From [Clostridium] citroniae WAL-17108 (lineage in GTDB: Bacteria > Bacillota > Clostridia > Lachnospirales > Lachnospiraceae): a DNA stretch of 64,000 nt. The notes beneath the pieces are model-generated. The model searched no databases. It saw only the letters and a program-made list of their open reading frames with translations, and was not told the origin of the DNA. The stretch spans positions 62,001-126,000 of the forward strand of contig NZ_JH376421.1 in assembly GCF_000233455.1 (NCBI RefSeq). The letters are read 5' to 3'. Positions 50,569 through 59,779 of this stretch are shown piece after piece. How positions within the stretch are numbered: the first letter of the stretch is position 1; each line of letters starts with the position of its first letter. Both the position numbers and the translations under genes were made by a program.

Positions 50569-51360
50569 ATGATTAGAAATTACAGTGAACTTACAAGACT
50601 TGAGATGGAACAAATTGACAGGGAGGAGACCATTGTCCTCATCCCCCTGGGCGCCCTGGAACAGCACGGGAACCAGGCTCCCCTGGGCACGGATGACATC
50701 ATTGCCCAGGCAATGACGGAGTATCTGAAAAAGGCGTTGGAAGCCCAGGACCCGGACTTCCCCATGCTCATATTCCCGGTCATCCCCGTGGGGCTCAGCA
50801 CTGAGCACAGGAATTTCTGCGGTTCCGTCACCTTAAAGCCGGATACCTACTACCACATGCTGTATGACATATGCGCCAGCCTGGCCCACCATGGCTTCAA
50901 AAAACTGGCCCTCCTTGTCTGCCATGGAGGAAATGCCCCCATTGCACAGGTTCTGAGCCGCGAGCTGAGAAGTGAACTGGGGATCTCCCCCTTTATCCTG
51001 TCCTCCGGCGCCTTCAGCCATCCTGACGTAAAGGCCACCGTTTCGGAAGGAAATATATGGGATTTCCATGGCGGCGAGATGGAGACTTCCATGGTCATGG
51101 CCGTGGACCCGTCCCTTGTAAAGCTTGAGACCTCAGAACCAGGCATTCCGGCAGCCTTTAAAGACAATCAGTCCCTGCAGCCCTATGGCCCCGTATCCAT
51201 CGGCTGGGTATCGGAGGACTGGAAAACAGCGGAGGGAAAACCCATCGGCATTGGGGGCGATCCCTCCGGTGCCACAGCTGAAAAAGGAAGGATCATCCTG
51301 CAGACCAGCGCCAATGTTCTGGTGCCCGGCCTGCTGGAGATCCGAAACTGGAAAAACTGA
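50569..51360 (+). CDS. Creatininase-family amidohydrolase under FMN riboswitch control
   Basis: A 263-residue protein of the creatininase family, metal-dependent amidohydrolases that include creatininase and ArfB, the archaeal deformylase of riboflavin and F420 synthesis. Motif 1 is IPLGALEQHGNQAPLGTDD (E, H and D ligands; most relatives have PH or AH where this has NQ). HHGFKKLALLVCHGGNAP supplies the next His and FHGGEMETSMVM the final Glu. It starts 39 bp after ribU with AGGAGG 12 nt before the ATG at 50569; an ATG eight codons earlier lacks a site. No separate promoter is seen, so it likely shares the FMN-controlled transcript. A flavin-related amide substrate is a reasoned guess. Confidence 0.85.
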   Translation: MIRNYSELTRLEMEQIDREETIVLIPLGALEQHGNQAPLGTDDIIAQAMTEYLKKALEAQDPDFPMLIFPVIPVGLSTEHRNFCGSVTLKPDTYYHMLYDICASLAHHGFKKLALLVCHGGNAPIAQVLSRELRSELGISPFILSSGAFSHPDVKATVSEGNIWDFHGGEMETSMVMAVDPSLVKLETSEPGIPAAFKDNQSLQPYGPVSIGWVSEDWKTAEGKPIGIGGDPSGATAEKGRIILQTSANVLVPGLLEIRNWKN

Positions 51361-51364
51361 TCTG

Positions 51365-53158
51365 TTATTTGTATAATGGCCCGTAAGCGGCGCAGGCCCT
51401 GAAATCCTGCCCCTCTTTATCCATCCCGTATGCGTTCCAGCATGCGGGACGGAATATGGTTTCCTCCGGCACATTGTGCATGCATACAGGAATGCGCAGC
51501 ATGGAGCAGAGGGAAATGACGTCCGCTCCCACATGGCCATAGCTGATGGCGCCATGGTTGGCTCCCCAGTTATTCATCACATCATAGGCGCTTTTAAAGA
51601 CGCCCGCCGGTGTTGTCCTGGGTGCAAACCAGGTACAGGGCCAGGTGTAATCCGTCCGTTTCCATATCACATCCGAAACCTCTTTTGGAAGCTCCACGCT
51701 CCATCCTTCTGCAATCTGTACCACCGGACCGATCCCTTTTATTATGTTCAGCCGGATCATGGTCATAGGCATCTCGCATTTAGTCTCAAAGCGTGAAGAA
51801 TAGCCTCCTCCCCGGAAGTATCCCAGATCCGCCTCACACCAGGTTGTGGCCTTCAGGCAGGCATCCACGTCCTCCTTTGACATTTCCCAGAAAGGTTTGA
51901 TCACCGGTTTTCCCGATCCATCCCTTGCCTCTGCGCATGCATCCAGACAGCAGGCCCCGGAATTGATCAGATGGATGAAACCGTCAGCCTCCTTTGCATG
52001 TCCTTCCAGTTCATATCCCGTAACCCGTCTGACCCCATCCCCCGACCAGCAGGTGCGCACATCGGCAAACATCTGGGCGCGGTTTGTCAGAAGTTTTAAG
52101 AACAGCATACTGGCCCCGTTTAACGTATCATTTTCTGTGGCCAGGATATACGGTTCACGGGCTCCGTTCCAGTCAAAGGAGGAGTTGAGGATCGCTTCCG
52201 GGAAATCCGTATTGGGAAGATAATCCGTCCACTGCCTCTGCCCCTGAAAACCGGCTGCCAGTGCATTGTGGCCCAGCATCTCCTCTGAACAGCCCTGTGC
52301 AAGTCTTTTGTTTCCGTTCATCAGATCCTTGATCACCAGGGCGCATTTCACTGTAAATTCCCAGTTTTTCTCCTTCTGCTCCCTGGTATGCCTTGCATGT
52401 TCCGGATTCTTGTCAAACCCTTCCGGGCACTTTTCCTTGGTCCATGCCAGGGCCTTCTCATATTCCTTCTGATCGTAGATCTCCAGTTCGATCCGGCGCA
52501 GCACCTCTACCTCATCCACGGATTCCACCCTCATACCCAGATATTCCTCAAAAAAGTCAGGGTCAATGGCGGAACCGGAAATACCCATGCAGGCAGCGCC
52601 GATCTGCAGGTAGGATTTTCCTCTCATGGTGGCTGCGGCCACTGCGGCACGTCCGAAACGCAGAAGCTTCTCCTGCACGTCCCTTGGGATCTCTGTGTCA
52701 TCCGCATCCTGTACATCCTTCCCATAGATTCCAAAAGCGGGCAGCCCCTTTCTCCCGTATCCGGCCAGCACAGAGGCCAGATAAACGGCCCCGGGGCGCT
52801 CTGTGGCATTCAGGCCCCACACACCTTTGATCGTCATGGGGTCCATATCCATGGTCTCGGACCCGTAACACCAGCAGGGGGTTACGGAAAGGGTAATATC
52901 CACCCCTTCCTTTTTGAACTTCTCCGCACATGCAGCGCTCTCCGCCACACGTCCAATGGTCTGGTCCGCAGTGATCACTCTCACCGGACTGCCGTCCGTA
53001 TATTTTAAATTCGTTTCCAGCAGCTGCTTTGCCGCCTGGGCCATTGCCATGGTCTGTCCCTCAAGGGAGCCCCTCACATCCAGAATCCCCTTTCTGGCAT
53101 CTATGATGGGACGGATGCCGATCACCGGGTAATCTCCTATCAATCTCTTTTCCGACAT
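51365..53158 (-). CDS. fucI: L-fucose isomerase family protein
   Basis: A 597-residue ketol-isomerase matching FucI in length and sequence: [26 protein letters not shown] at the start, [15 protein letters not shown], the metal-ligand region [19 protein letters not shown], and [22 protein letters not shown] near the C-terminus. FucI converts L-fucose to L-fuculose with Mn2+, and also accepts D-arabinose; relatives may act on L-rhamnose-type or other 6-deoxy sugars. No fuculokinase or aldolase gene follows in the window. It is the last gene of the NAL-TRAP-GH106-YhcH unit and ends 4 bp from the convergent creatininase gene. AGGAGG precedes the ATG. Confidence 0.9.
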   Translation of the reverse strand: MSEKRLIGDYPVIGIRPIIDARKGILDVRGSLEGQTMAMAQAAKQLLETNLKYTDGSPVRVITADQTIGRVAESAACAEKFKKEGVDITLSVTPCWCYGSETMDMDPMTIKGVWGLNATERPGAVYLASVLAGYGRKGLPAFGIYGKDVQDADDTEIPRDVQEKLLRFGRAAVAAATMRGKSYLQIGAACMGISGSAIDPDFFEEYLGMRVESVDEVEVLRRIELEIYDQKEYEKALAWTKEKCPEGFDKNPEHARHTREQKEKNWEFTVKCALVIKDLMNGNKRLAQGCSEEMLGHNALAAGFQGQRQWTDYLPNTDFPEAILNSSFDWNGAREPYILATENDTLNGASMLFLKLLTNRAQMFADVRTCWSGDGVRRVTGYELEGHAKEADGFIHLINSGACCLDACAEARDGSGKPVIKPFWEMSKEDVDACLKATTWCEADLGYFRGGGYSSRFETKCEMPMTMIRLNIIKGIGPVVQIAEGWSVELPKEVSDVIWKRTDYTWPCTWFAPRTTPAGVFKSAYDVMNNWGANHGAISYGHVGADVISLCSMLRIPVCMHNVPEETIFRPACWNAYGMDKEGQDFRACAAYGPLYK

Positions 53159-53171
53159 TACATATCCTCCT

Positions 53172-53630
53172 TTAGATCATTTTAATTTTAAATACCACCT
53201 TTACCACATCACAGCTGTTCAGATACGTTATGCAGGGCATATGGGCGTCCTGGGGTTCGTAGTATCCGAACATTCCGCTTTTTAAGACATCCGCACCGCT
53301 GTCCCTTCTGGGTTCATAAAAGAGGATGTCTTCCTCCGGAGTACGGTCCTCCGCAAGCACCAGCTCCTCCACACGGTCCGTATAGATCATCTCTTCCCCT
53401 TTGTGGATATACTGCAGGTCCGCGTATTTTTTATGTGATTCCATGCGTGAAGAATCCTTGTCCCTGGTATGGTACTTCTGGACAAGGGCAATGAGTGTGT
53501 CCTCCCTCAGCACATACCGTCCTTCCTCCAACTCCTGCATATCCAGCGCTTTGATAAACTCCTCAATTTCCTTTTGGTATTTTTCAAGCTGCGGATAGCT
53601 TCCCAGGTTTTCAATCTTATCAGTCACCAT
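53172..53630 (-). CDS. YhcH/YjgK/YiaL (DUF386) family protein
   Basis: A 152-residue cupin-like protein. [22 protein letters not shown] and [29 protein letters not shown] are the conserved metal-site region and tail. Members are found with sialic acid and other sugar-acid genes; some (NanQ/YhcH) open or anomerise sugar rings. The ATG at 53630 follows GAGGTG, which overlaps the end of the GH106-like gene; an ATG four codons earlier has no ribosome site. Neighbouring an NAL-type lyase and TRAP transporter, the layout is sialate-like though the glycosidase is not a sialidase. Confidence 0.87.
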   Translation of the reverse strand: MVTDKIENLGSYPQLEKYQKEIEEFIKALDMQELEEGRYVLREDTLIALVQKYHTRDKDSSRMESHKKYADLQYIHKGEEMIYTDRVEELVLAEDRTPEEDILFYEPRRDSGADVLKSGMFGYYEPQDAHMPCITYLNSCDVVKVVFKIKMI

Positions 53631-53631
53631 C

Positions 53632-56600
53632 TTACACCTCATATAATGTTATTTGTTCCATCAGCCCGTAGGGTTCCAGCACATAGCCGCTGCAGTGGTA
53701 CATTCCTTCTGTCCGGAAATCCTTCCAGCTGATCCTGGTGCAGCCGGTGTATGCCTGATGGAAAGGACCAAACATGTTTCTGGGGCTTCCCACCACCTCA
53801 ATATCCAGATGGTTTTCCTTTTCCTCCAGATGATCCGTGATATCCAGATCCCTGTAGCACTTGCCCATGAGATATCCTGCCTTTTTACCGTTTACCAGTA
53901 TTCCTGCCAGTGTTCCCCTGTATTGGCCCAGATGGAGTATGATCCGTTTGCTGTCTTTCATTTTCCCCGGCAGGTCAAAATGGTAGACCATGCTGCCTGC
54001 ATAATGGTAATATCCCTGGAAACACCAGTCTCCAAAATGGATCCGTTCCGGTTCTGCGGTAATGGCTCTCTGTGGATTCACACCAAAATCACCTATGATA
54101 TAGCTGTCCTCCAGTTCCACCTTCCGGCTGTATTTCCCGGTTATCTCAAGGATGTTTTTTCCGGTTTTTAATCCATTCAGCCGAATCTTTTTCATATCAC
54201 GGTCCATAAAATATCCGTCTGCCAATTCACATCCCATACCGTTGCAGGTTACCAAATAGCCCTCCGGCTTTTCGATCACCCCATAACATACCGTTTCCGG
54301 CAGGGCTTCCACTGAAAACTCAAACCGCAGGGCAAATGCAGTACCGTCCGTTTTGCAGGGATCATTGATCCACATGTATCTTTGGGGCGCTCCGTTGTAA
54401 TATACCTGCTGCATGTTAAGCTGTTCCCTGATCCGGCGCTGGGCCTGCCACACCTCCATTTCATCCGACCACTCTCCATGGTCCAGGCAATAGCGGCAAC
54501 GGTCCAGGGTCAGTACATTGGGAGCGGTCCGGGAAAACGCCGCCTCCGGCCCCAGTGCGGCAAAAACAGGATCCGTATAATGGGGATGGCGGTATGGAAA
54601 TGCCTGTTTCCCCTCTTTGGGCGCTTCTTTGGTATGGATCAGATAGATCCTGCTCAAGGCGGGGCGGAATGTATCCACAAACGCCATGCCGGCGCCGGAT
54701 CGTTCCACCTCTTTTTCCCACTTTTCCCCGGTCCATAAATCTAACACTTCCACTTTGCCCCGGACTGATAAGGAAAACGTGACGGGATGTTCCCCCTCCC
54801 GGTCATGATTGACCGCAAACACCAGGTATCCGTCCTCTGTTTTCCTCAGCATGGTAAGGATCTGCGTATCCTCCCCGCCCTCCTTTTTTTCCACCCGCAC
54901 TTCCCTGGGCTGTACCTGTTCCAGTACTCCTAACAGTTCTTCAAAGGATGTGCACCTGAAAATGGGCGCGTTTCCAAATACATGTTCCGCCAGACAGCCG
55001 GGCCTTCCCTCAATCATGCGCGGAAATGCTCCCACCCAGATGAGACGGCCTCCCGCCTTTACAAATTCTTCCAAAAGATCCACTGTGGTCTTAAACAGGG
55101 ACAAAACCCCGGGCACCACCACTGTGTCATACCTGCGGATGCCCACCCGCAGCATTTTGTTGTCAACCGATGCATTTTCCCCCAGGATGATCTCATCTCC
55201 AAAATCAAAATCCCAATGGGCTCCCAACAGCATGTTTGCCAGCCGGTTATACTCCTCGCCCAAGCGGTTCAGATCCGTAATATGGCTGTCCAGCCATCCC
55301 ATATTCATCTCTATGTGGTCCAGATCCTCCTCCGGGCTGCTTTTACACATGGTCCACAGCGAGGTAATGGGATGAAGTACCAAAACATGCCTTACCACCT
55401 CCCCCGTGGTGACACATGCGGACAGGCGGGCAAAATATGTTTCCATCAGATGGTTGTACTCCCACCAGGTTGTCTGGTAGTTAAACACAGGAGGATAATC
55501 CCTTTTCCTGCATCCTGTGATGGAATACTGGGCCAGATGCTGGCACCTTCTGGTCACTCCCATTACAAACTGCCAGTCTCCCAGCCACTTCTGACCCTCG
55601 AAGGTGAACTCCCACCCCGTACAGCCATAAGTCTCTGAGAGAACCATGGAGCGTCCATATTGGTTCGCCACACTGGTGCACTGCTTTACGGTGAGATACT
55701 CCCGGGTCTGTTCCCCCAGGATATCGATCCCCGGGCAATGCATGAACCGGTACAACGGCATGGCCGCGCCGCAGACCCGGATGTTATAGCCCAGATCATT
55801 TTCATACAGCACATGCCCTGTCATGGACAGGCTGTTTTCATCGCACCACTGATACAGCTGCTTCATGTAACTCTCGGAGAAAAGCTCCGTGACCGTGCGC
55901 CAGTAATCGTGGCGGATCCTGCTGCTCTCCTTGCCTTCTATAAACAGATAGGGCAGATATTCCATGGGGCTGTAACCCCTTTTTTCCTCAAATACCCGTG
56001 GGAAATCTTCCGTCCACACAAGCCAGGGCCGTCCCTTTGTAAATACACTGAAAAAATCACAGCAGTTGGGCTCGTCTGTGAAAAAACCTTTGATCCGTTT
56101 TCCAAATTCTGCTCCAAACCGCTGCTTATACCGGCCGTGGGTCATTTGCATAAATTCACTCACCGCCTGGGGGTTCAGGTTATCCGTGGGGGCGTATCCG
56201 TTGTACCATTCGCTGGCGCCGGAACGCTCCATCCTCAGGACCAGGACCATCCCCTCCACCACGTTGTCATAGATTCCCAGGATCTTCCCGTCCACAGCTG
56301 CTTCTTCCCCGGAAAGCCCCAGGCTTCCGGCCTCTTTACAGGGCAGGATCTCCGGGGGCAGGATCTCCAGGGTAAGCCCCTTGGCGGCGTATTGGTCCGG
56401 ATTCCTGTGGCTGACCATTCCCCCGGCAGAACCGGAGGGCCACTTATCCTCATCATAGATCCAGACCTCCAGATCCTCCTCCGATGCCTTGTCCACGCAC
56501 AGTGCCAGCGCGTCCATCCATTCCCCGGAGAGATATGGGGTCTCCAGCCCCTCTCTGGAATGGACAAAGAAACCGCCCATTCCTTCTTTCTTCATCTCAC

Positions 56601-56724
56601 CGATCTGAAACTCCAGATTCTCCCGGTCAAGGAAGGCGTTCCACCCCCAAAAGGGGGCGCTCCTGAACTCTTTGTCCGGATGTTCCCATTGAGCCAGGAG
56701 CGTATGTAAGTCTGCTATTTTCAT
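53632..56724 (-). CDS. GH106-like glycoside hydrolase (putative alpha-L-rhamnosidase family)
   Basis: A 1030-residue enzyme without signal peptide, hence probably cytoplasmic. The N-terminal barrel begins RSAPFWGWNAFLDRENLEFQ with KKEGMGGFFVHSREGL and LEVWIYDEDKWPSGSAGG, the pattern of the GH106 and related rhamnosidase barrel. Acidic candidates lie in GFFTDEPNCC and LSETYGCTGWEF. The middle has DTVVVPGVLSLFKTTVDLLE, a glutamine-amidotransferase-like domain, and the C-terminal third is a beta-sandwich (FDLPGKMKDSKRIILHLGQY). Known GH106 enzymes cut alpha-L-rhamnosides of pectin, arabinogalactan or flavonoids. Linkage cannot be read here; FucI in the same unit hints at a deoxyhexose product. 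Confidence 0.72.
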   Translation of the reverse strand: MKIADLHTLLAQWEHPDKEFRSAPFWGWNAFLDRENLEFQIGEMKKEGMGGFFVHSREGLETPYLSGEWMDALALCVDKASEEDLEVWIYDEDKWPSGSAGGMVSHRNPDQYAAKGLTLEILPPEILPCKEAGSLGLSGEEAAVDGKILGIYDNVVEGMVLVLRMERSGASEWYNGYAPTDNLNPQAVSEFMQMTHGRYKQRFGAEFGKRIKGFFTDEPNCCDFFSVFTKGRPWLVWTEDFPRVFEEKRGYSPMEYLPYLFIEGKESSRIRHDYWRTVTELFSESYMKQLYQWCDENSLSMTGHVLYENDLGYNIRVCGAAMPLYRFMHCPGIDILGEQTREYLTVKQCTSVANQYGRSMVLSETYGCTGWEFTFEGQKWLGDWQFVMGVTRRCQHLAQYSITGCRKRDYPPVFNYQTTWWEYNHLMETYFARLSACVTTGEVVRHVLVLHPITSLWTMCKSSPEEDLDHIEMNMGWLDSHITDLNRLGEEYNRLANMLLGAHWDFDFGDEIILGENASVDNKMLRVGIRRYDTVVVPGVLSLFKTTVDLLEEFVKAGGRLIWVGAFPRMIEGRPGCLAEHVFGNAPIFRCTSFEELLGVLEQVQPREVRVEKKEGGEDTQILTMLRKTEDGYLVFAVNHDREGEHPVTFSLSVRGKVEVLDLWTGEKWEKEVERSGAGMAFVDTFRPALSRIYLIHTKEAPKEGKQAFPYRHPHYTDPVFAALGPEAAFSRTAPNVLTLDRCRYCLDHGEWSDEMEVWQAQRRIREQLNMQQVYYNGAPQRYMWINDPCKTDGTAFALRFEFSVEALPETVCYGVIEKPEGYLVTCNGMGCELADGYFMDRDMKKIRLNGLKTGKNILEITGKYSRKVELEDSYIIGDFGVNPQRAITAEPERIHFGDWCFQGYYHYAGSMVYHFDLPGKMKDSKRIILHLGQYRGTLAGILVNGKKAGYLMGKCYRDLDITDHLEEKENHLDIEVVGSPRNMFGPFHQAYTGCTRISWKDFRTEGMYHCSGYVLEPYGLMEQITLYEV

Positions 56725-56767
56725 CTGCGTTATGCCTCCCCGGCTTCATCTCCAAACAGCCGTTCGT

Positions 56768-58054
56768 CTACATAAATGTATTTGGAATAAACAGTATGAT
56801 ATCGGGTACATAGGTCACAAGGAACAGCAATCCGATCATAATCAGCACCATGGGCAGGATCTCCCTTATGACACCCACGATCTTTGTTTTTCCCAGTCCT
56901 GACACGATAAAAAGCAGCATGCCAAAGGGCGGGGTGGAAAGCCCGATCATCATATTCAGGCAGATCACAACGCCAAAGTGGACCAGGTCAATCCCAAACG
57001 CCTTGACCAGCGGAAGCACCATGGGGACAAATACCAGCTGGATCGTACTCACATCCAGCACACAGCCCAGGAGCAAAAAGACAATGTTGACCACAAACAG
57101 GAAAATGTATTTGTTGTCCGTGATCCCTGTAACAACCGTTGCCACAGCTGCCGGAACCTGCTCCAGTGAAATGATATAGGAGAACAGCATGGAGGTTCCG
57201 CACAAAAGCGCCAGGGTAGCTGTATTGGCTGCGGATTTCCTCACAATACCGACCAGTTTCTTAAGACCAAGGGTGCGGTAAATCAGCAGGGAGATAAGAA
57301 GGGCGTAGGCGGAGGCGATGGCGCCGGCTTCCGTGGGTGTGCACACGCCTGTATAGATACCGCCCAAAAGGAGTACAACTGTAAACAGGGCCGGAAACGC
57401 AATAATGGTGGCTTTCCCAAACTGGCGCAGGGTCATCACCACACCGGCAGGATAGTTGCGCTTGTGTGAAATGTATGCCACATAGATCATCAGTAAAACT
57501 GCCAGCAGTACCCCCGGAACCATGCCTCCCATAAAAAGCTTGCCCACCGATGCCCCGGACAGCATGGCGTAGATGACCATGGGAATGGACGGCGGGAAAA
57601 TGGGTCCGATGGTGGCGGACGCCGCGGTAATGGCGCAGCTGAACTCCGGGTCATACCCCTCTTTTTTCATCTGCTCGATCTCCATCAGGCCGATGCCGGA
57701 AGCATCCGCTATGGCCGATCCTGTCATTCCCGAGAAGATAAGGGAGATAAATACGTTGACCTGGGCCGTACCGCCCTTCAGGCGCCCCAGCAGGCCGTTG
57801 CAGAATGAAAACAGTTTGTCGGTGACCTCCCCCTCGTTAAGCACATTGGCCATAAAGATAAACAGGGGAGCCGCCAGCATGGTATAATTGGAAAACATAT
57901 TTCCGGTTATGACGGTAAATACCTGCCCAACCTTATCAGGCGCTGCAAGCAGATAATAGGTAATTGACGCTGCAAGCATGGAAAATGATACCGGCATACG
58001 GATAATGAAACAAATTGCAAGTACAACAAATAACATGATAATAGGAATATTCAT
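56768..58054 (-). CDS. dctM: TRAP transporter large permease (DctM), NAL-FucI unit
   Basis: A 428-residue DctM subunit. FSGMTGSAIADASGIGLMEIEQM, SATIGPIFPPSIPMVIYAML and MIGLSTPPFGMLLFIVSGL are the signature helices. It starts 1 bp after the dctQ stop. It is closer to the uronate-locus DctM (shared GPIFPPS) than to the GntR-unit one. Confidence 0.93.
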   Translation of the reverse strand: MNIPIIMLFVVLAICFIIRMPVSFSMLAASITYYLLAAPDKVGQVFTVITGNMFSNYTMLAAPLFIFMANVLNEGEVTDKLFSFCNGLLGRLKGGTAQVNVFISLIFSGMTGSAIADASGIGLMEIEQMKKEGYDPEFSCAITAASATIGPIFPPSIPMVIYAMLSGASVGKLFMGGMVPGVLLAVLLMIYVAYISHKRNYPAGVVMTLRQFGKATIIAFPALFTVVLLLGGIYTGVCTPTEAGAIASAYALLISLLIYRTLGLKKLVGIVRKSAANTATLALLCGTSMLFSYIISLEQVPAAVATVVTGITDNKYIFLFVVNIVFLLLGCVLDVSTIQLVFVPMVLPLVKAFGIDLVHFGVVICLNMMIGLSTPPFGMLLFIVSGLGKTKIVGVIREILPMVLIMIGLLFLVTYVPDIILFIPNTFM

Positions 58055-58055
58055 T

Positions 58056-58553
58056 TTATGCCGCCCCTTCCTTGATCTGCTTATAATCCTTTACGGTTTT
58101 TACGATATTGATGACAGTGCGCACGATCACCTCTGCCAGCATGTACACAAAGGGAGCGAATACTACCGTGTAGGGCAGTTTAAGCACTCCTGTCACCATC
58201 TGCCTGCCCAGCAGGGCCTGTACGCACGGGACAAAACAAAACAGCAGAAGGGCCAGCAGGAAAATGTTATAGACCATTTTGCACATGAATTGCCCAAAGG
58301 GCTTTAATGTATCGTAGACCAGTCCAAACACTACGTGTTCGTCCGCTTCAATTGCCTTACCCACGCCGAAAAACATGGTCCACATATATCCCAGAACGGA
58401 TACCTCATAGCTCCAGGTCACCGCGCTTCTGAAAAAATACCTGGAACAGATGGAGATCATAAATGTGATGAATATCATTATAAACGATATGCTGGGCACA
58501 ACGATCCCCATGAAATCCACCACGGCTTTTCCCGCCTTTTTCAAGTTATCCAA
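58056..58553 (-). CDS. dctQ: TRAP transporter small permease (DctQ), NAL-FucI unit
   Basis: A 165-residue four-segment protein. FIMIFITFMISICSRYFFRSAVTWSYE and GYMWTMFFGVGKAIEADEHVVFG fit DctQ. A TTG at 58553, seven bases after AGGAGG, is the likely start; a GTG six codons earlier lies within that ribosome site region. A hairpin separates it from dctP. Confidence 0.82.
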   Translation of the reverse strand: MDNLKKAGKAVVDFMGIVVPSISFIMIFITFMISICSRYFFRSAVTWSYEVSVLGYMWTMFFGVGKAIEADEHVVFGLVYDTLKPFGQFMCKMVYNIFLLALLLFCFVPCVQALLGRQMVTGVLKLPYTVVFAPFVYMLAEVIVRTVINIVKTVKDYKQIKEGAA

Positions 58554-58574
58554 AATAAATCCTCCTTTCACAAA

Positions 58575-58601
58575 CAGGGAATAGGTATGGCCTACTCCCT
58601 G
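58575..58601 (-). promoter_or_regulatory. Hairpin between dctP and dctQ
   Basis: CAGGGAGTAGG and CCTATTCCCTG (minus strand) form an 11-bp stem with one G-T pair around CCATA, ending TTTGTG. It is probably a stabilising or attenuating element downstream of the binding-protein gene. Confidence 0.6.
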
Positions 58602-58636
58602 CCTATCAGCACATGGTCAGAAATCAGCACAGCTTC

Positions 58637-59740
58637 CTAGTTGGCCATTGCCTGGATCCTGTCATACAGATCCATATCCCATGTTTCCGTCTGTTCCGGA
58701 TGGTTTGTATAGTAAGCCTGAACCTTTTCCTTAAACTCCACCAGGTCAGGGTATGTGATGGTACAGCCCTTTTCCTCAAGGAAGGCAATGTCCTTTTCCT
58801 CCTCCTCAATCCTGGCATCATCATTTACGCTTCTTGCGTATTCCATGGCCTCTGTCACCGCTGCCTTCTGTGCATCGGTCATGCTGTTCCAGGTATCCGT
58901 ATTGATACAGGGAAGAATGGAATCGATCACATGATTGGTGATGGCTATATAGGGCGCCACCTCATAGAACGCGGCGCTGACATCCGTGGGAAGGGGATTC
59001 TCCTGGGCATCCACTGCGCCTGTCTGCAGCGCGGTATACAGTTCGGAAAAGGAAAGAGGGGTGGGGTTGGCTCCCAGGGCCTCGCCCAGGTTCAGCCAAG
59101 TCTCGGAGTTGGGCATCCTGAGCAGTATCCCGCTCATATCCTCGTAGGTGTTGATCTCTTTATTTCTTGTATTCACCACACGGCTTCCCAGATAAAAAGC
59201 GGACATTGGGATACAGTTGATCTGGCTCTGGATGTTTCCAAAGATCTCCTCCCCAAGCTCTCCGTTCAGCGTATTGGTCATATGGTCATAGGAGCTCCAG
59301 AAATACCCTGACGCCACCATGGAGCACCATTCCAGTCCCGACTGTGTGGCCAGTGTGGGGAAGGATATGTAGGCCAGATCCGCATCCCCGGACAGCAGGG
59401 CATCAAATTCATTCTCAGATGAGAACAGAGTACCGTCTGAGTATGTTTTACAGGTGACGGAGCCTCCGGACAGTTCCTTTACCTTTTCTGCAAATGCCGT
59501 CATGGCAATGGTATGGGAATCGCCTGTCACGGACACTGAGGTAAAGATCAGATCCACGGACGGATCCGCCGAGGCGTCCGCCGTCCCCTGGGAACCGGCT
59601 TGTCCCTCTGATTCCTTTGACGCATCAGCCGCCGGTGCCTGGGCCGGTGCTGTCTCTTTTCCTGAACTGCCTGAGCAGCCTGTTAAAGCGCCTGCTGCCA
59701 GTGATGCTGAAAGTACCATTGCTATCAATCTCTTCTTCAT
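58637..59740 (-). CDS. dctP: TRAP transporter substrate-binding lipoprotein (DctP), NAL-FucI unit
   Basis: A 367-residue binding protein. The signal peptide begins MKKRLIAMVLSASLAAGA and ends at lipobox LTGC. A Ser/Ala/Gly linker precedes the DctP fold (LIFTSVSVTGDSHTIAMTAF). YEDMSGILLRMPNSETWLNLGEALG carries the usual carboxylate-binding Arg, and FSELYTALQTGAVDAQENPLPTD is the family hallmark. Start at 59740 behind AGGAGG. With an NAL-type lyase next to it a keto-acid sugar or sugar acid is the probable ligand. Confidence 0.92.
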   Translation of the reverse strand: MKKRLIAMVLSASLAAGALTGCSGSSGKETAPAQAPAADASKESEGQAGSQGTADASADPSVDLIFTSVSVTGDSHTIAMTAFAEKVKELSGGSVTCKTYSDGTLFSSENEFDALLSGDADLAYISFPTLATQSGLEWCSMVASGYFWSSYDHMTNTLNGELGEEIFGNIQSQINCIPMSAFYLGSRVVNTRNKEINTYEDMSGILLRMPNSETWLNLGEALGANPTPLSFSELYTALQTGAVDAQENPLPTDVSAAFYEVAPYIAITNHVIDSILPCINTDTWNSMTDAQKAAVTEAMEYARSVNDDARIEEEEKDIAFLEEKGCTITYPDLVEFKEKVQAYYTNHPEQTETWDMDLYDRIQAMAN

Positions 59741-59779
59741 AAATGTAATCCTCCTATACATTTCCATTGTTAACGTGAC

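Noticed and set aside
55660..56709. A 349-codon plus-strand frame opposite the GH106-like gene
   Set aside because: Its protein has no recognisable domain, is rich in His/Pro/Gln as expected for an antisense frame, and lacks a ribosome site; the minus-strand frame is clearly coding.
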